Shown: positions 1-8,842 of the stretch, one piece after another
Layout: each line of letters opens with the position of its first letter
How positions within the stretch are numbered: position 1 is the stretch's first letter
NCBI RefSeq assembly: GCF_020524325.1
Contig: NZ_JAIVKY010000002.1
Span: forward strand, 372,001-436,000
Reading direction: 5' to 3'
DNA length: 64,000 bases
DNA from: Sutcliffiella horikoshii
GTDB taxonomy: Bacteria; Bacillota; Bacilli; Bacillales; Bacillaceae_I
Made by a program: the position numbers and the translations under genes
Notes under the pieces: model-generated
What the model was told of the DNA's origin: nothing
The model's input: the letters and a program-made list of their open reading frames with translations, nothing else
Databases searched by the model: none

Positions 1-234
1 ACGGTAAAAGATGTCCGGATTGAGCACCCTGTTTATGGCGACTTGAACGCGTCCGTCATGGTGTCCAGTCGCGCTGAAGTGGACGCTTTTATCCGAAAAA
101 TAAAGCAAACCAATGCATCCTATTTGTCGCAATTGACGGACGGAACGCATTTGCATACGATTGAAGCGGATTCTGAGGAGAAGCTTGATGCGGCGTGTAC
201 GGCGTTGAAGGAAGCTGGGATGGTTGTGGAATAG
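1..234 (+). CDS. niaR: NiaR-type NAD biosynthesis repressor, C-terminal part (5' end outside window)
   Basis: The open frame enters from the left edge and ends at the TAG at 232-234, giving about 77 residues. It reads as the C-terminal 3H domain of NiaR (YrxA): histidines are visible in IEHPVYGDL and in GTHLHTIEA, which match the conserved His positions of that small-ligand (nicotinate) binding domain. NiaR represses NAD de novo synthesis and niacin uptake genes in Firmicutes. The N-terminal winged-helix DNA-binding domain is missing because the window starts inside the gene. In B. subtilis yrxA neighbours pheA, which agrees with the context here; the two genes converge across a repeat array. 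Confidence 0.85.
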   Translation, partial: TVKDVRIEHPVYGDLNASVMVSSRAEVDAFIRKIKQTNASYLSQLTDGTHLHTIEADSEEKLDAACTALKEAGMVVE

Positions 235-290
235 GGTTATTGGGGAGGGGCGAGGCTTGCTTAGGAGCTTGAGTTAGAGTGCAGGGTGGC

Positions 291-705
291 GGCTCTGTTA
301 CCGGTTTGGTGTTTGGGGGTTGGGCGTTGAGACGGTCTCTCTGTTACCGTTTGGTGGAGTTCGTGGGCGTTTCGGGCGTTGAGACGGCTTCTCTGTTACC
401 GTTTGGTGGAGTTCGTGGGTGTTTCGGGCATTGAGACGGCTTCTCTGTTACCGTTTGGTGGAGTTCGTGGGTGTTTCGGGCATTGAGACGGCTTCTCTGT
501 TACCGTTTTACTACTCGCGGGGCGTTTTCGGGCGGAGAAGCAAATTTATATTAGACTTTCACCTACTTTTTCCTCGGCTTCGGGCGTATAGACCGTTTTA
601 TTAGACTTTTCACCCTGCTCCCTCCACGCTTCGGGCGTATAGAGCCCTTCTATTTGACCATTCACCTGCTTTATTCTAGGCTTCGGGCATATAGGATCCC
701 CAACT
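291..705. repeat. Tandem array with 51-52 bp period (about eight units)
   Basis: The heptamer TTCGGGC recurs at 371, 423, 475, 527, 579, 630 and 682, with a variant TTGGGCG at 320, so the step is 51 or 52 bp throughout. Units from 320 to about 510 are almost identical, sharing GAGACGGCTT and CTCTGTTACCG. Units from 527 onward keep the anchor and the following GTATAGA-like block while the rest has diverged. A degenerate copy of the CTCTGTTACCG block at 292-301 marks the left limit. The array fills most of the gap between the convergent niaR and pheA genes. I see no credible gene in it. Confidence 0.85.
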
Positions 706-715
706 CCACAAAAAC

Positions 716-771
716 TAAAAACCCGCCCAATGATTCCCCTCACTTCAGCACCCCCAGACGGGTTTTTCCAA
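716..771 (-). terminator. Likely terminator of the pheA transcript
   Basis: On the minus strand, just past the pheA stop, AAAACCCG pairs with CGGGTTTTT across a G-rich loop of about 35 nt and is followed by T-rich sequence. The long loop makes it a less classical intrinsic terminator. Confidence 0.5.
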
Positions 772-782
772 ACAAAACAACA

Positions 783-1643
783 CTACCTCAACAAATAACT
801 ATTATATCTCCCCAACACTTTCACCGAGCATCCCAATGCCTCCAACTCCTCAATCGCGGGTGGGATTAACGGATGTTCCACTTCCTCATTAATATCAATA
901 ATGAAAAAATAATTACCCAAACCCGTTTTCATTGGGCGGGACTCTATTTTCGACAGGTTCAGCTTTCTCCATGCGAATACAGATAACACTTGGTGAAGGG
1001 CACCAGATTGGTCAGTGGGAAGCGACACCATCAGGGTTGTCTTTTCACCAATATTAGCATGTTCTTCATTTTGAAGCATCACTGTCTCATCACGATGCAG
1101 GATAATAAACTTGGTGTGATTGTTGTCATAGTCGTGGATATTTTCCTGCAGCACATTTAAGTTATATTCTTTGGCAGCTAGCGAATTTGCAATGCAGGCG
1201 GCTTTTTGGGAAAGTCTATGGTCTGAGATCAGTTTTGCTGCAGCGGCAGTGGACGAAGTGGTTTCATACACTGCATTTGGATAGTTTTTATGTAAGTATT
1301 TATGGCACTGGGCGATCGCGTGGGAATGTGAATAGATCACTTCCAGCTCTTCGCCATTTTTTATATGATCAGGGTGCACTAATAAATGCTGGCTAATTGG
1401 GATGGTCAGCTCGCCGACAATCGGCAAGGGACAATCGTGAATAAGGTAATCAAGTGTGACATTTACAGATCCTTCAATTGCATTCTCAAGTGGAACAACA
1501 GCCATATCGACCTTTCCCTCTAATACCGCATCCATGCATTCAGGAATGGTGGAAAATGCTTTTTTATCAAACCTTGGAAAAAACTTTGTCACCGCCATGT
1601 CAGTAAATGTTGCTTTCGGTCCTAAAAATCCAATTCTTGTCAT
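783..1643 (-). CDS. pheA: Prephenate dehydratase
   Basis: This 286-aa protein converts prephenate to phenylpyruvate in phenylalanine biosynthesis. The N-terminal catalytic lobes start with MTRIGFLGPKATFT and contain the TSSTAAAAKLI block (about residues 129-139) that carries the catalytic Thr of the family. The C-terminal ACT domain carries the allosteric phenylalanine-binding motif ESRPMKTGLGNYFF. Length equals the stand-alone Bacillus enzyme (about 285 aa), with no chorismate mutase fused. The ATG at 1643 follows GGGGAG. It is the last gene of a pheB-pheA unit on the minus strand. Confidence 0.96.
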   Translation of the reverse strand: MTRIGFLGPKATFTDMAVTKFFPRFDKKAFSTIPECMDAVLEGKVDMAVVPLENAIEGSVNVTLDYLIHDCPLPIVGELTIPISQHLLVHPDHIKNGEELEVIYSHSHAIAQCHKYLHKNYPNAVYETTSSTAAAAKLISDHRLSQKAACIANSLAAKEYNLNVLQENIHDYDNNHTKFIILHRDETVMLQNEEHANIGEKTTLMVSLPTDQSGALHQVLSVFAWRKLNLSKIESRPMKTGLGNYFFIIDINEEVEHPLIPPAIEELEALGCSVKVLGRYNSYLLR

Positions 1644-1698
1644 GCTCTCTACTCCCCTATCTCCACTATGCTTCCTTAGGATTGCACTTGTAATAGAC

Positions 1699-2142
1699 TT
1701 AAGCGCCTGTCCCTAAGATCTCTACTTTATCTACAAATTCTAATCGCTTCAGCATCGAAAGTAAAGCGTTGATATCACCTTTTAGCCCAGACATATCAAG
1801 GGAAAGTGTCACGTTTGCCTTTCCTTGCAGGGGGATGGTCTGGTGAATGGTCAATACGTTACAACCGACCGTTGCCACTGTTGCAAGAAGTTGCGATAAT
1901 GCTCCTGTTTGATCTTCCAAGTGAAAAAATAAAGTCATGATTTTTTCTTTTACCATGGTGTGAAACGGAAAAACGGTATCACGATATTTGTAAAAGGCAC
2001 TCCGGCTGAGGTCTACCTTTTGTACGGCTTCAGCAATGGAATCCACTTTCCCGCGTGCAAGCATTTCTTTTACTTCAATTGACTTTTTCATCGCTTCTGG
2101 CAGGACATCTTCCCGCACTAAAAAGAACTTCTCCTCTAACAT
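1699..2142 (-). CDS. pheB: ACT-domain protein PheB (UPF0735 family)
   Basis: This 147-aa protein matches B. subtilis PheB in length and position, between obg and pheA. The N-terminal part ([20 protein letters not shown], then [16 protein letters not shown]) looks like a small helical DNA-binding-type segment. The C-terminal 75 residues form an ACT domain ([19 protein letters not shown]). A regulatory or amino-acid-sensing role is inferred from the ACT domain and operon position; no catalytic function is visible. The ATG at 2142 is preceded by AAGGAG at good spacing. It is 55 bp upstream of pheA and probably co-transcribed. Confidence 0.9.
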   Translation of the reverse strand: MLEEKFFLVREDVLPEAMKKSIEVKEMLARGKVDSIAEAVQKVDLSRSAFYKYRDTVFPFHTMVKEKIMTLFFHLEDQTGALSQLLATVATVGCNVLTIHQTIPLQGKANVTLSLDMSGLKGDINALLSMLKRLEFVDKVEILGTGA

Positions 2143-2211
2143 CGGATCTCTCTCCTTCTTTTCGTATATGTAAAGAAGAGAGGATAATATGAATTATCCC
2201 CTCCGGCCAAT

Positions 2212-3495
2212 CTATTCAACAAATTCGAATTCATATTTCTGTAGACGAACGATGTCGCCGTCTTTCGCACCGCGTGCACGCAATGCTTCATCTACTCCCA
2301 TACCACGAAGTTGACGGGCAAAACGTTTGATAGACTCTTCATGGTTGAAGTTCGTCATCACAAACAGTTTTTCAAGTTTTTCACCTGACAGTACAAATGC
2401 ACCGTCTGGATCACGTGTAATCATGAATGGAAGTTCTTCTTCTTCATGCTTGTATACCACGCGTTGCTCGATTGCTTCCTCTTCATATAATGGATATTCT
2501 GGTGCATGCTCAAGCTCATCTGCCACCGCATATAAAAGGTCACGCAGACCGCTGCGAGTTAGGGCAGAGATAGGGAACACCTTCACATCTTCGCCAACTT
2601 GTTGCTTGAAGATTTCAAGATTTTCTTCTGCATCAGGCATGTCCATTTTGTTTGCTACAACAATTTGGGCACGTTCTGTCAGACGCAGGTTGTATTCTTT
2701 TAACTCTTCGTTGATTGTCTTGTAATCCTCATATGGATCGCGGCCTTCTAATCCGCCCATATCCACTACATGGATGATGACACGAGTACGCTCGATGTGA
2801 CGAAGGAATTGATGTCCTAAACCTACACCTTCATGCGCACCTTGAATTAGACCTGGCAGATCGGCCATAACAAAACTGCGGCCGTCTTCCGTTTCTACTA
2901 CCCCAAGGTTAGGTACGATAGTCGTGAAATGGTATTCAGCGATTTTCGGTTTTGCTGCAGAAACAACGGAAAGAAGTGTGGATTTCCCTACACTTGGGAA
3001 GCCAACAAGTCCTACATCCGCAAGAACTTTCAACTCAAGAACAACATAGCGCTCTTGACCTGGTTCCCCGTTTTCAGCAACTTCTGGAGCTGGGTTTCTT
3101 GGTGTCGCGAAACGTGTATTCCCGCGACCTCCACGGCCACCCTTTGCTACAACATATTGCTGGCCGTGCTCTGTTAAGTCAGCCAATGTTTCTTTTGTAT
3201 CGTCATCCATGACGACAGTTCCCGGTGGAACCTTAACAATCATGGATTCAGAATTTCTTCCGTGCTGGTTTTTGGACATTCCGTGCTCTCCACGGTTTGC
3301 TTTAAAGTGACGCTTGTAACGGAAATCCATCAAGGTACGCAAGCCTTCTTCTACTTGAAGAATAACGTCCGCTCCTTTTCCACCATCACCGCCGGCTGGT
3401 CCCCCATCCGGTACATATTTTTCACGACGAAAGGCAACCATTCCGTTCCCGCCGTCGCCACCTTTTACATAAATCTTGACCTGATCGACAAACAT
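2212..3495 (-). CDS. obg: Obg GTPase, ribosome assembly and stress/sporulation regulator
   Basis: The 427-aa protein has the three-part Obg layout. There is a glycine-rich Obg fold at about residues 1-158 ([27 protein letters not shown]). The G domain carries G1 [10 protein letters not shown]3 DLPGLIQGA and G4 NKMD. The last about 70 residues are the C-terminal OCT domain. Obg binds the 50S subunit, is essential in Bacillus, and links GTP/ppGpp status to sporulation and sigma-B control. It lies directly downstream of spo0B with a 56-bp gap, the classical spo0B-obg pair. The ATG at 3495 follows GGAGTG. Confidence 0.97.
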   Translation of the reverse strand: MFVDQVKIYVKGGDGGNGMVAFRREKYVPDGGPAGGDGGKGADVILQVEEGLRTLMDFRYKRHFKANRGEHGMSKNQHGRNSESMIVKVPPGTVVMDDDTKETLADLTEHGQQYVVAKGGRGGRGNTRFATPRNPAPEVAENGEPGQERYVVLELKVLADVGLVGFPSVGKSTLLSVVSAAKPKIAEYHFTTIVPNLGVVETEDGRSFVMADLPGLIQGAHEGVGLGHQFLRHIERTRVIIHVVDMGGLEGRDPYEDYKTINEELKEYNLRLTERAQIVVANKMDMPDAEENLEIFKQQVGEDVKVFPISALTRSGLRDLLYAVADELEHAPEYPLYEEEAIEQRVVYKHEEEELPFMITRDPDGAFVLSGEKLEKLFVMTNFNHEESIKRFARQLRGMGVDEALRARGAKDGDIVRLQKYEFEFVE

Positions 3496-3551
3496 TGATT
3501 ATTCACTCCGATATGTCAAAAGGTTGATAAAACACCTTTTGCGTTCATTTT

Positions 3552-4082
3552 TTAAAGCTTGTAAGACACTTGGATGGAACTCTGCTCAGGATTTATTTCT
3601 TGTCCAATCACTGAGAAACCATCCGGCTGTACTTGCAGCCACTCCGTTAAAAAGTCTGTATCTTCTAGTATTCCATTTATATCAAAAAAGAAACGAACTT
3701 CCGCTTCTTCTATATGCAAACTTAAAAACAAATGGTTATCTGCTTTTTTGTTTACCGCATTTTCCAGGTCGGTAAACAAAGAAGAAATCCATTTGCACAA
3801 TAGCTCATCCGCTTTTGACAGATTTACAGGCTCTCCGATTATTTCATATTCCATCGAAAAGAGTCTCGGTTCCCAATGGAAAGTAATCAGATATTCCGCA
3901 AATGCAGGGGCTTGTAAATTCGTCAAGTTGGATTCATGATTGGCCTCAAGCACAATCTCCTCTATCAAATTATTCACTCGCTCCAAACGTCCAAGCGACA
4001 AATTCGCCTTAATCAACTGAATGCGATTAAGCCAATCATGCCTCGAATGACGCAACACATCCAACGTCCCTCTATTTCTCAT
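3552..4082 (-). CDS. spo0B: Sporulation initiation phosphotransferase Spo0B
   Basis: The 176-aa protein is the phosphorelay transferase that passes phosphate from Spo0F to Spo0A. The HSRHDWLNRIQLIKANLSL helix carries the phospho-accepting His, here H15, which corresponds to H30 of B. subtilis Spo0B. A long helical hairpin followed by a degenerate kinase-like C-terminal domain fits the family. The N-terminus is about 15 residues shorter than in B. subtilis. An in-frame TAG four codons upstream and AGGAG eight bases before the ATG fix the start. It precedes obg in the same orientation. Confidence 0.93.
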   Translation of the reverse strand: MRNRGTLDVLRHSRHDWLNRIQLIKANLSLGRLERVNNLIEEIVLEANHESNLTNLQAPAFAEYLITFHWEPRLFSMEYEIIGEPVNLSKADELLCKWISSLFTDLENAVNKKADNHLFLSLHIEEAEVRFFFDINGILEDTDFLTEWLQVQPDGFSVIGQEINPEQSSIQVSYKL

Positions 4083-4160
4083 AATACCGTACTCCTAGTC
4101 CAAACTTTAATTCCAATACCTTCTTGACTATGTCGATTATAGCACAAAAAAAGAAGAAAA

Positions 4161-4175
4161 GGGGGTCAGACCCCT
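4161..4175. repeat. GGGGTCAGACCCC palindrome
   Basis: This is a near-perfect short palindrome. On the minus strand it is followed by a long T-rich run, so it may act as a second terminator behind rpmA. The same core, GGGGTCAGACCC, recurs at 46165-46176. Confidence 0.5.
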
Positions 4176-4264
4176 AAAGGATTTTAGACCTTTATGTCGA
4201 AGGGAACCACAAAGCGCTAATTCATTATCGCTTATTATCAACTTATAATCGCTTGCATTAAAAA

Positions 4265-4293
4265 AACTCTAACCTAAACATAGGCTAGAGTTC
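4265..4293 (-). terminator. Intrinsic terminator of the rplU-prp-rpmA operon
   Basis: On the minus strand an 11-bp stem (AACTCTAGCCT / AGGTTAGAGTT, one G-T pair) with a short loop is followed by seven T residues, immediately after the rpmA stop. Confidence 0.85.
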
Positions 4294-4301
4294 CTTTGGA
4301 A

Positions 4302-4592
4302 TTATGCTTCTTGAGCAACAGGATATACGCTAACTTGTTTGCGGTCACGGCCTAGGCGCTCGAAACGAACGATTCCGTCAACCTTCGCGAACAATGTATC
4401 GTCTCCTCCACGTCCAACGTTTGCTCCTGGGTAAATTTTAGTACCGCGTTGACGGTATAAAATAGAACCACCAGAAACTTGTTGACCGTCTGCACGCTTA
4501 GCGCCAAGACGTTTGGATTGAGAGTCACGACCGTTTTTAGTACTACCTACTCCCTTTTTGGAAGCAAAGAACTGAAGATCTAATCTTAACAT
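4302..4592 (-). CDS. rpmA: 50S ribosomal protein L27 (precursor with N-terminal extension)
   Basis: This 96-aa protein starts [21 protein letters not shown]. The LQFF-ASKKG junction is the Firmicute-specific extension that is removed by the cysteine protease Prp before L27 functions near the peptidyl-transferase centre. The body ([28 protein letters not shown]) is canonical L27. An upstream GTG at 4601 is in frame but overlaps the AGGAGGTGG ribosome-binding site, so the ATG at 4592 is chosen. The protease gene prp lies immediately upstream in the same operon. Confidence 0.96.
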   Translation of the reverse strand: MLRLDLQFFASKKGVGSTKNGRDSQSKRLGAKRADGQQVSGGSILYRQRGTKIYPGANVGRGGDDTLFAKVDGIVRFERLGRDRKQVSVYPVAQEA

Positions 4593-4604
4593 GTATTCCA
4601 CCTC

Positions 4605-4931
4605 CTACTTAGAAATGGTTATATAATTTCCATAGTCACGTTCAATCGTCTCTAAAGACACAACCATACCTTCTAGCAACAGTTGTACTTTTTCAAATGT
4701 CGACTCATCCAAGCCGGATGGGACCGAACACTTTAAAAATCCATCTGCCCCTTGCTCAATATCAGGAGTAACTTGACATAATGACATGACCGCGTTCACC
4801 GCACCGAAAGATACGGCCGAAACACCGGCACACACAATGTCTGCACCCTTTTTGGCAAAGTTAGCATGTCCAGTTATGGTAAACGATTGGATCAACTTGT
4901 GATCATCTCGTTTAATTGTAACTTTAATCAT
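4605..4931 (-). CDS. prp: Ribosomal-processing cysteine protease Prp (YsxB)
   Basis: This 108-aa protein has the Prp catalytic pair in TGHANFAKKGADIVCAGVSAV: His22 and Cys34, the positions known for the family. It cleaves the N-terminal extension of L27. Its gene sits between rplU and rpmA as in other Firmicutes, so enzyme and substrate are made from one transcript. Length is standard. Confidence 0.95.
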   Translation of the reverse strand: MIKVTIKRDDHKLIQSFTITGHANFAKKGADIVCAGVSAVSFGAVNAVMSLCQVTPDIEQGADGFLKCSVPSGLDESTFEKVQLLLEGMVVSLETIERDYGNYITISK

Positions 4932-4946
4932 CCGATCACCTTTAAA

Positions 4947-5255
4947 TTACAGGTTGATTGCATCAACAGTAACTTTTGTGTAAGGTTGACGATGACCTTG
5001 TTTTTTACGGTAGTTTTTCTTCGCTTTGTACTTGAATACAGTAAGCTTCTTCGCACGACCTTGTTTTTCAACTTTAGCCGTTACAGTTGCTCCCGCTACT
5101 AGTGGGCTACCAACTTTAACATTGTCGCCACCAACGAAAAGAACTTTGTCGAAAGTTACTACATCTCCAGCAGCTCCATCAAGTTTCTCGATGTAGATCG
5201 TTTGACCTGCTTCAACCTTGATTTGTTTACCACCTGTTTCAATAATTGCGTACAT
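4947..5255 (-). CDS. rplU: 50S ribosomal protein L21
   Basis: The 102-aa product begins [25 protein letters not shown] and ends with the basic [18 protein letters not shown] block, both typical of L21. A longer frame starting with TTG at 5273 would place the AGGAGGTG ribosome-binding site inside the coding region, so the ATG at 5255 is used. It is the first gene of rplU-prp-rpmA and is preceded by an L21-type leader. Confidence 0.97.
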   Translation of the reverse strand: MYAIIETGGKQIKVEAGQTIYIEKLDGAAGDVVTFDKVLFVGGDNVKVGSPLVAGATVTAKVEKQGRAKKLTVFKYKAKKNYRKKQGHRQPYTKVTVDAINL

Positions 5256-5395
5256 TCTCTTGCACCTCCTCAATAGACTCAGACTCGCCAGTATCAGGTA
5301 TATGTAACGAATTTACGCTCATATTTCACGGAACCTGGACTGTGCGGTTGTAGCACGGGTGCTACAAACTAACAAAGAACATCTTAGCATATTCT
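5256..5395 (-). promoter_or_regulatory. L21-type leader RNA upstream of rplU
   Basis: The minus-strand 5' region contains a perfect GTAGCAC-CGG-GTGCTAC-like hairpin near 5345-5372 followed by a conserved-looking stretch (CACAGTCCAGGTTCCGTGAAATATGAGCG) that ends before the ribosome-binding site. Placement and the strong hairpin fit the Firmicute L21 autoregulatory leader, through which L21 is thought to repress its own operon. The assignment rests on position and remembered motif, not on a covariance search. Confidence 0.65.
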
Positions 5396-5417
5396 AAACC
5401 CTTATGTCAATAAGGTT

Positions 5418-6869
5418 TCACAGCGTTTTTACCCTTTCTTTCGCATCCTCGATAGATCCGGCAAAACGTATATCAAAACGTGGTACTCCGTCATTTTTTA
5501 TAAAATAAATCTGAAGACCACTTCGTTCCATTATATCAGGCAACCCCATCAGTTTGTCCACTACTTCTGAACTTGATTCTACAACAACCGCGTCAACATC
5601 GCTTCCTTTGAACTCCAAAAGTTCGCGTTCCAACTGATAAGTGACGGTATCCAATGAAAACACCTCACCTTTGCCGTCGCAAGGTGAACACGGCTGCAGC
5701 AACATCTTCGTCAATGGCTCCCGAACTTTCTTGCGGGTTAACTGAAGCAAGTTTAATTCCGTAAAGCCAATCACTCTGACATGGGAGCGATCTTTCCGAG
5801 CCGCATCCTTCACCTTGCGCAACACCTGCTCCCGCTCACCATCACTAGCCATATCAATAAAATCAACAATAATGATGCCACCAATTTCCCTTAGACGCAG
5901 CTGTCTCGCAATCTCTACTGCAGCCTCTAAATTGGTTTTCAACACGGTCTCTTGCAGCCCCGTTTTTCCTATGTATTTTCCAGTATTCACATCAATGACC
6001 GTCATCGCTTCAGTATGTTCGATAATAATGTACCCTCCGCTTGGCAGCCACACAATTCGTTTTAACGCTTTTTCAAGCTCCTGTTCCATCCCTCTTCTTT
6101 TAAAAATGCCCTCCTTGCCTTGATAAAAGCGAACAGGATAGCCTTTCTTTTTTAGAAGTTGCGAGGTCTCCGCATCATCCACTTCTACAAGTTTCACCTC
6201 AGCAGGTGGAATCTCCCGAATTATTTTGGATAAAAAATGATCCTCTTCATGGACAAGTGAAGGCACCTTGACTGACGCACTTTGTTTCTCCTGCACCTCG
6301 AGGAACTGTCGCTGCAACTCAAGGAGTTCTGCCTCGACCACTTCTGAAGCAACATGCTCACTTGCTGTTCGTAAAATAACTCCTTCATCCAAAGTCAGCC
6401 ACTCTTGCAAAAGACTACGCCACTCCTTCCTTTTAACATCCGACATTTTCTTGGAGATGGCTTTGTACTTTCCGTATGGCTGGTACACAATATGTGTCCC
6501 GGGAAACTCTATCAGCCCCGTCAACTTGGCGCCTTTCGTCCCTTCACCCTCCTTCACAACCTGCACGAGAATTGCTTCTCCCTGATGGACAAAATGGGAA
6601 ATCCCTTTCTGTTCCTTTTCCGTTTTAGACAGCGTGGAGGTCTGATAAGAACATAAATGGTCGCGATGAAGATATCCTGGCTTCTTTTGTCCAAAATCAA
6701 CAAAAGCGGCTTGCATGCCTGGCAGGACATTCACAACGCGACCAATATAAATATTCCCTTCTATTGGATGAGATGTCGGCCGGTCAATCAGCAGCTCAAC
6801 AATTTTATCATCCTCTTTTATCGCGACTCTTTTTTCTGTCGCCTTCATGTCCATAATTAACTCTATCAA
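5418..6869 (-). CDS. rng: Ribonuclease G/E family endoribonuclease
   Basis: The 483-aa protein has an N-terminal S1-type RNA-binding segment (GNIYIGRVVNVLPGMQAAFVDFG, about residues 38-60). The RNase E/G catalytic core includes MTVIDVNTGKYIGKTG and GGIIIVDFIDMASDGER, whose acidic residues bind catalytic Mg. A Zn-link CSPCDGKGEV follows. It lacks the long C-terminal scaffold of RNase E and is therefore RNase G-like. B. subtilis lacks this gene, but many other Bacillaceae carry it. The TTG at 6869 has GAGG eight bases upstream and gives the expected N-terminus; in-frame ATGs at 6854 and 6848 are less likely. Confidence 0.9.
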   Translation of the reverse strand: MIELIMDMKATEKRVAIKEDDKIVELLIDRPTSHPIEGNIYIGRVVNVLPGMQAAFVDFGQKKPGYLHRDHLCSYQTSTLSKTEKEQKGISHFVHQGEAILVQVVKEGEGTKGAKLTGLIEFPGTHIVYQPYGKYKAISKKMSDVKRKEWRSLLQEWLTLDEGVILRTASEHVASEVVEAELLELQRQFLEVQEKQSASVKVPSLVHEEDHFLSKIIREIPPAEVKLVEVDDAETSQLLKKKGYPVRFYQGKEGIFKRRGMEQELEKALKRIVWLPSGGYIIIEHTEAMTVIDVNTGKYIGKTGLQETVLKTNLEAAVEIARQLRLREIGGIIIVDFIDMASDGEREQVLRKVKDAARKDRSHVRVIGFTELNLLQLTRKKVREPLTKMLLQPCSPCDGKGEVFSLDTVTYQLERELLEFKGSDVDAVVVESSSEVVDKLMGLPDIMERSGLQIYFIKNDGVPRFDIRFAGSIEDAKERVKTL

Positions 6870-6939
6870 TGAATTAGCCTCAGCTTTCGAAGTGAAGTTT
6901 TAGTGAGGCTCTTTTCTCAATTATTGTTGTTATTTTTTA

Positions 6940-6967
6940 GTAAAAAGTCAGCTTTTAGACTTTTTAC
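6940..6967. repeat. 10-bp perfect inverted repeat between spoIVFB and rng
   Basis: GTAAAAAGTC and GACTTTTTAC flank an 8-nt loop. There is no clear T-run on either strand. It may be a weak terminator of spoIVFB or a regulatory dyad upstream of rng. I see nothing else in the 6870-7089 gap. Confidence 0.4.
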
Positions 6968-7089
6968 CGCTGAGCTGCTCTAAATGTGGCATGGAACCTT
7001 TCTCTGTTATTCCAAGAAAAGAGCACGACAGCAACAATAAAAACGGTTGTGATAAAAATACGACAACCAACACCGTATACGAAAAGAAC

Positions 7090-7959
7090 CTAGTATGAAT
7101 ACAGGATATCTCCTATATCAATTGTCGTCAACTTCTCCTTGAAATAAGCATGCAGCAGTTCATTTTCATCAAGCGGAGGCTGTTTGTCCTTCCCCTTCAT
7201 CACGATAATATTGTGCTTGCAGTCCCGCTTAAATTTTTGAAGCACCTGATGGATCTTTTCTTTTTCATCCACCACAATTGGCGTTATGGTAGAAAACGTA
7301 TTATTTTTTCCATAGTACCGCTCCATCAAAAATCGCATAAAAACAAAGTGCCGCTGCTTCCACTCTGTATATAAGGAAAAAAACAGGAACACTGTGATAA
7401 TCCAAATATTAATGTGCAACGGGTCAATGACCAGATAAGTTGCACAAAAAAGCGCTAAAAACACAAAGGAAGCCTGCAAAGTTCGCTCGTGCGCCTGCGC
7501 AAAGGCTGACGTGCGACTAAACAGCAGCCCCATGATTTTCCCACCATCCAACGGCCAGATCGGCAATAGGTTCACCAGGAAGATCATGATATTAAAAGTA
7601 AAGAACATCTCCCACATCCCTGCGGAAAGATAGCCAAGCTTAAAAAGAAAAAAGGCGCCCGCTGAAAGCCATACATGCTGCAAGGGACCGGCAAGTGTTA
7701 CGACCAGCTCCTCTTTCAACGGACGGTTGCCATGCTCCTCCATTTCGGCAACCCCGCCAAATGGCAGCAACAACACCTGTTTGATGCGCCAGTTGTAATG
7801 CGTCGCCGCAACTCCATGGCCCAACTCATGAATAAATACAATAAAAAATAAGATAAGCAGCTCCCGGAAATTGGCGGTTAAAATGGCCAACCCGGCGAGA
7901 AACCACATCAGTGGATGTACATGAATCTTCTGTAATAGCCTCAGCCATTTATTATTCAA
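7090..7959 (-). CDS. spoIVFB: Stage IV sporulation intramembrane metalloprotease SpoIVFB
   Basis: The 289-aa multi-pass membrane protein is a site-2 (M50) protease that cleaves pro-sigma-K in the mother cell. The zinc motif IHELGHGVA gives H44-E45-H48, and the third metal ligand lies in NLLPIWPLDGGKIM. Several hydrophobic segments and a soluble CBS-like C-terminal region fill the rest. Translation starts at a TTG (7959) that overlaps the spoIVFA stop by 8 bp, with AGGTGA upstream, so the two are translationally coupled. Length matches the B. subtilis protein (288 aa). Confidence 0.95.
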   Translation of the reverse strand: MNNKWLRLLQKIHVHPLMWFLAGLAILTANFRELLILFFIVFIHELGHGVAATHYNWRIKQVLLLPFGGVAEMEEHGNRPLKEELVVTLAGPLQHVWLSAGAFFLFKLGYLSAGMWEMFFTFNIMIFLVNLLPIWPLDGGKIMGLLFSRTSAFAQAHERTLQASFVFLALFCATYLVIDPLHINIWIITVFLFFSLYTEWKQRHFVFMRFLMERYYGKNNTFSTITPIVVDEKEKIHQVLQKFKRDCKHNIIVMKGKDKQPPLDENELLHAYFKEKLTTIDIGDILYSY

Positions 7960-8734
7960 ATGAGATCACCTGCATAGGGTCGATAAATTCATTATCTTTT
8001 TGGATGGCAAAATAAAACATCCCTTTTGAACCGTCCTCAAGCACCGTCGTTTTGCCAAGCACATCGCCTGTTTCAATAAAGTCAAAAAGCTTCACATCTA
8101 CTTCCCCAAGCTGCCCATACCACGTATAACTATCATCAGGGTGCTGGATAATGATTGTCTTGCCTGTATCCTCCCTGTTCCCAACAAACGACACAAACCC
8201 ACCATTCATGGCCTCCACATTAGAATGGGCCATCGTTTCCACCATCACGCCTTGCCCGTTCGCCTCAAAGCTTTCGAAAACTCGTCCAGAAGCCGGGATG
8301 ACATAATCATCCGCATTGACGTTTGGTTGATCTGTGGTGTTTGGTAACGGTAACAACGCCAAGGACTTACCGAATTTCTCCTCGTACCAAGATGTGAACG
8401 CTGCAAATTGAAAACTCTGCTCCATTGTTTCTGAAACAAACTGACGCGGCTTTTCAAAAGTACTCGTAGGATTCTGGAACATGATGGCTACCACCAACAC
8501 AAGAATCGCCGATGCCAAAATCTTAAACAAGAAAAGCTCCTTGTTAAATAAGGGATGCCCTCCACCTCCATCAGGTCCCCCCTCATAAGAGGTGTAACTA
8601 GAACCTCCATACCTTTCCTCATCCCTCACAAGCTGTTGTGTTGACCCTATGTTATTTCGTTTCGGCAACTGATTCTGCCGCTGCCGTCTTCTCTTTGCGG
8701 CCCTTCTTCTAATTTCCGCAATCCGATCATTCAT
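7952..8734 (-). CDS. spoIVFA: Stage IV sporulation protein SpoIVFA
   Basis: The 260-aa protein has a very basic N-terminus (RIAEIRRRAAKRRRQRQ), one transmembrane helix (about residues 90-108, ILASAILVLVVAIMF) and a C-terminal LytM/M23-like domain (YTWYGQLGEVDVKLFDFIETGDVLGKT). That domain lacks an obvious full metal-binding set, as expected for SpoIVFA. SpoIVFA anchors and restrains SpoIVFB in the outer forespore membrane until SpoIVB and CtpB cleave it. It is upstream of and overlaps spoIVFB. Confidence 0.93.
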   Translation of the reverse strand: MNDRIAEIRRRAAKRRRQRQNQLPKRNNIGSTQQLVRDEERYGGSSYTSYEGGPDGGGGHPLFNKELFLFKILASAILVLVVAIMFQNPTSTFEKPRQFVSETMEQSFQFAAFTSWYEEKFGKSLALLPLPNTTDQPNVNADDYVIPASGRVFESFEANGQGVMVETMAHSNVEAMNGGFVSFVGNREDTGKTIIIQHPDDSYTWYGQLGEVDVKLFDFIETGDVLGKTTVLEDGSKGMFYFAIQKDNEFIDPMQVISFE

Positions 8735-8815
8735 ACAAACACCCTTCCCGCAAATAGGTTTGTACCATTTTATGACTTGTCCGGGGAGGATATGACGGCG
8801 GTCTTGTGTAAAAAG

Positions 8816-8842
8816 AAAAACTTTCCCTATAAAGAGAAAGTT
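8816..8842 (-). terminator. Intrinsic terminator after the 281-aa pseudopilin gene
   Basis: On the minus strand AAACTTTC and GAAAGTTT form a stem with a 10-nt loop and are followed by TTCTTTTTAC. It separates the pseudopilin insertion from spoIVFA, so spoIVFAB should have its own promoter. Confidence 0.75.

Noticed and set aside
291-705. CRISPR-like array beside niaR
   Set aside because: Units are whole 52-bp tandem copies with no conserved repeat plus unique spacer layout, and no cas genes are present.
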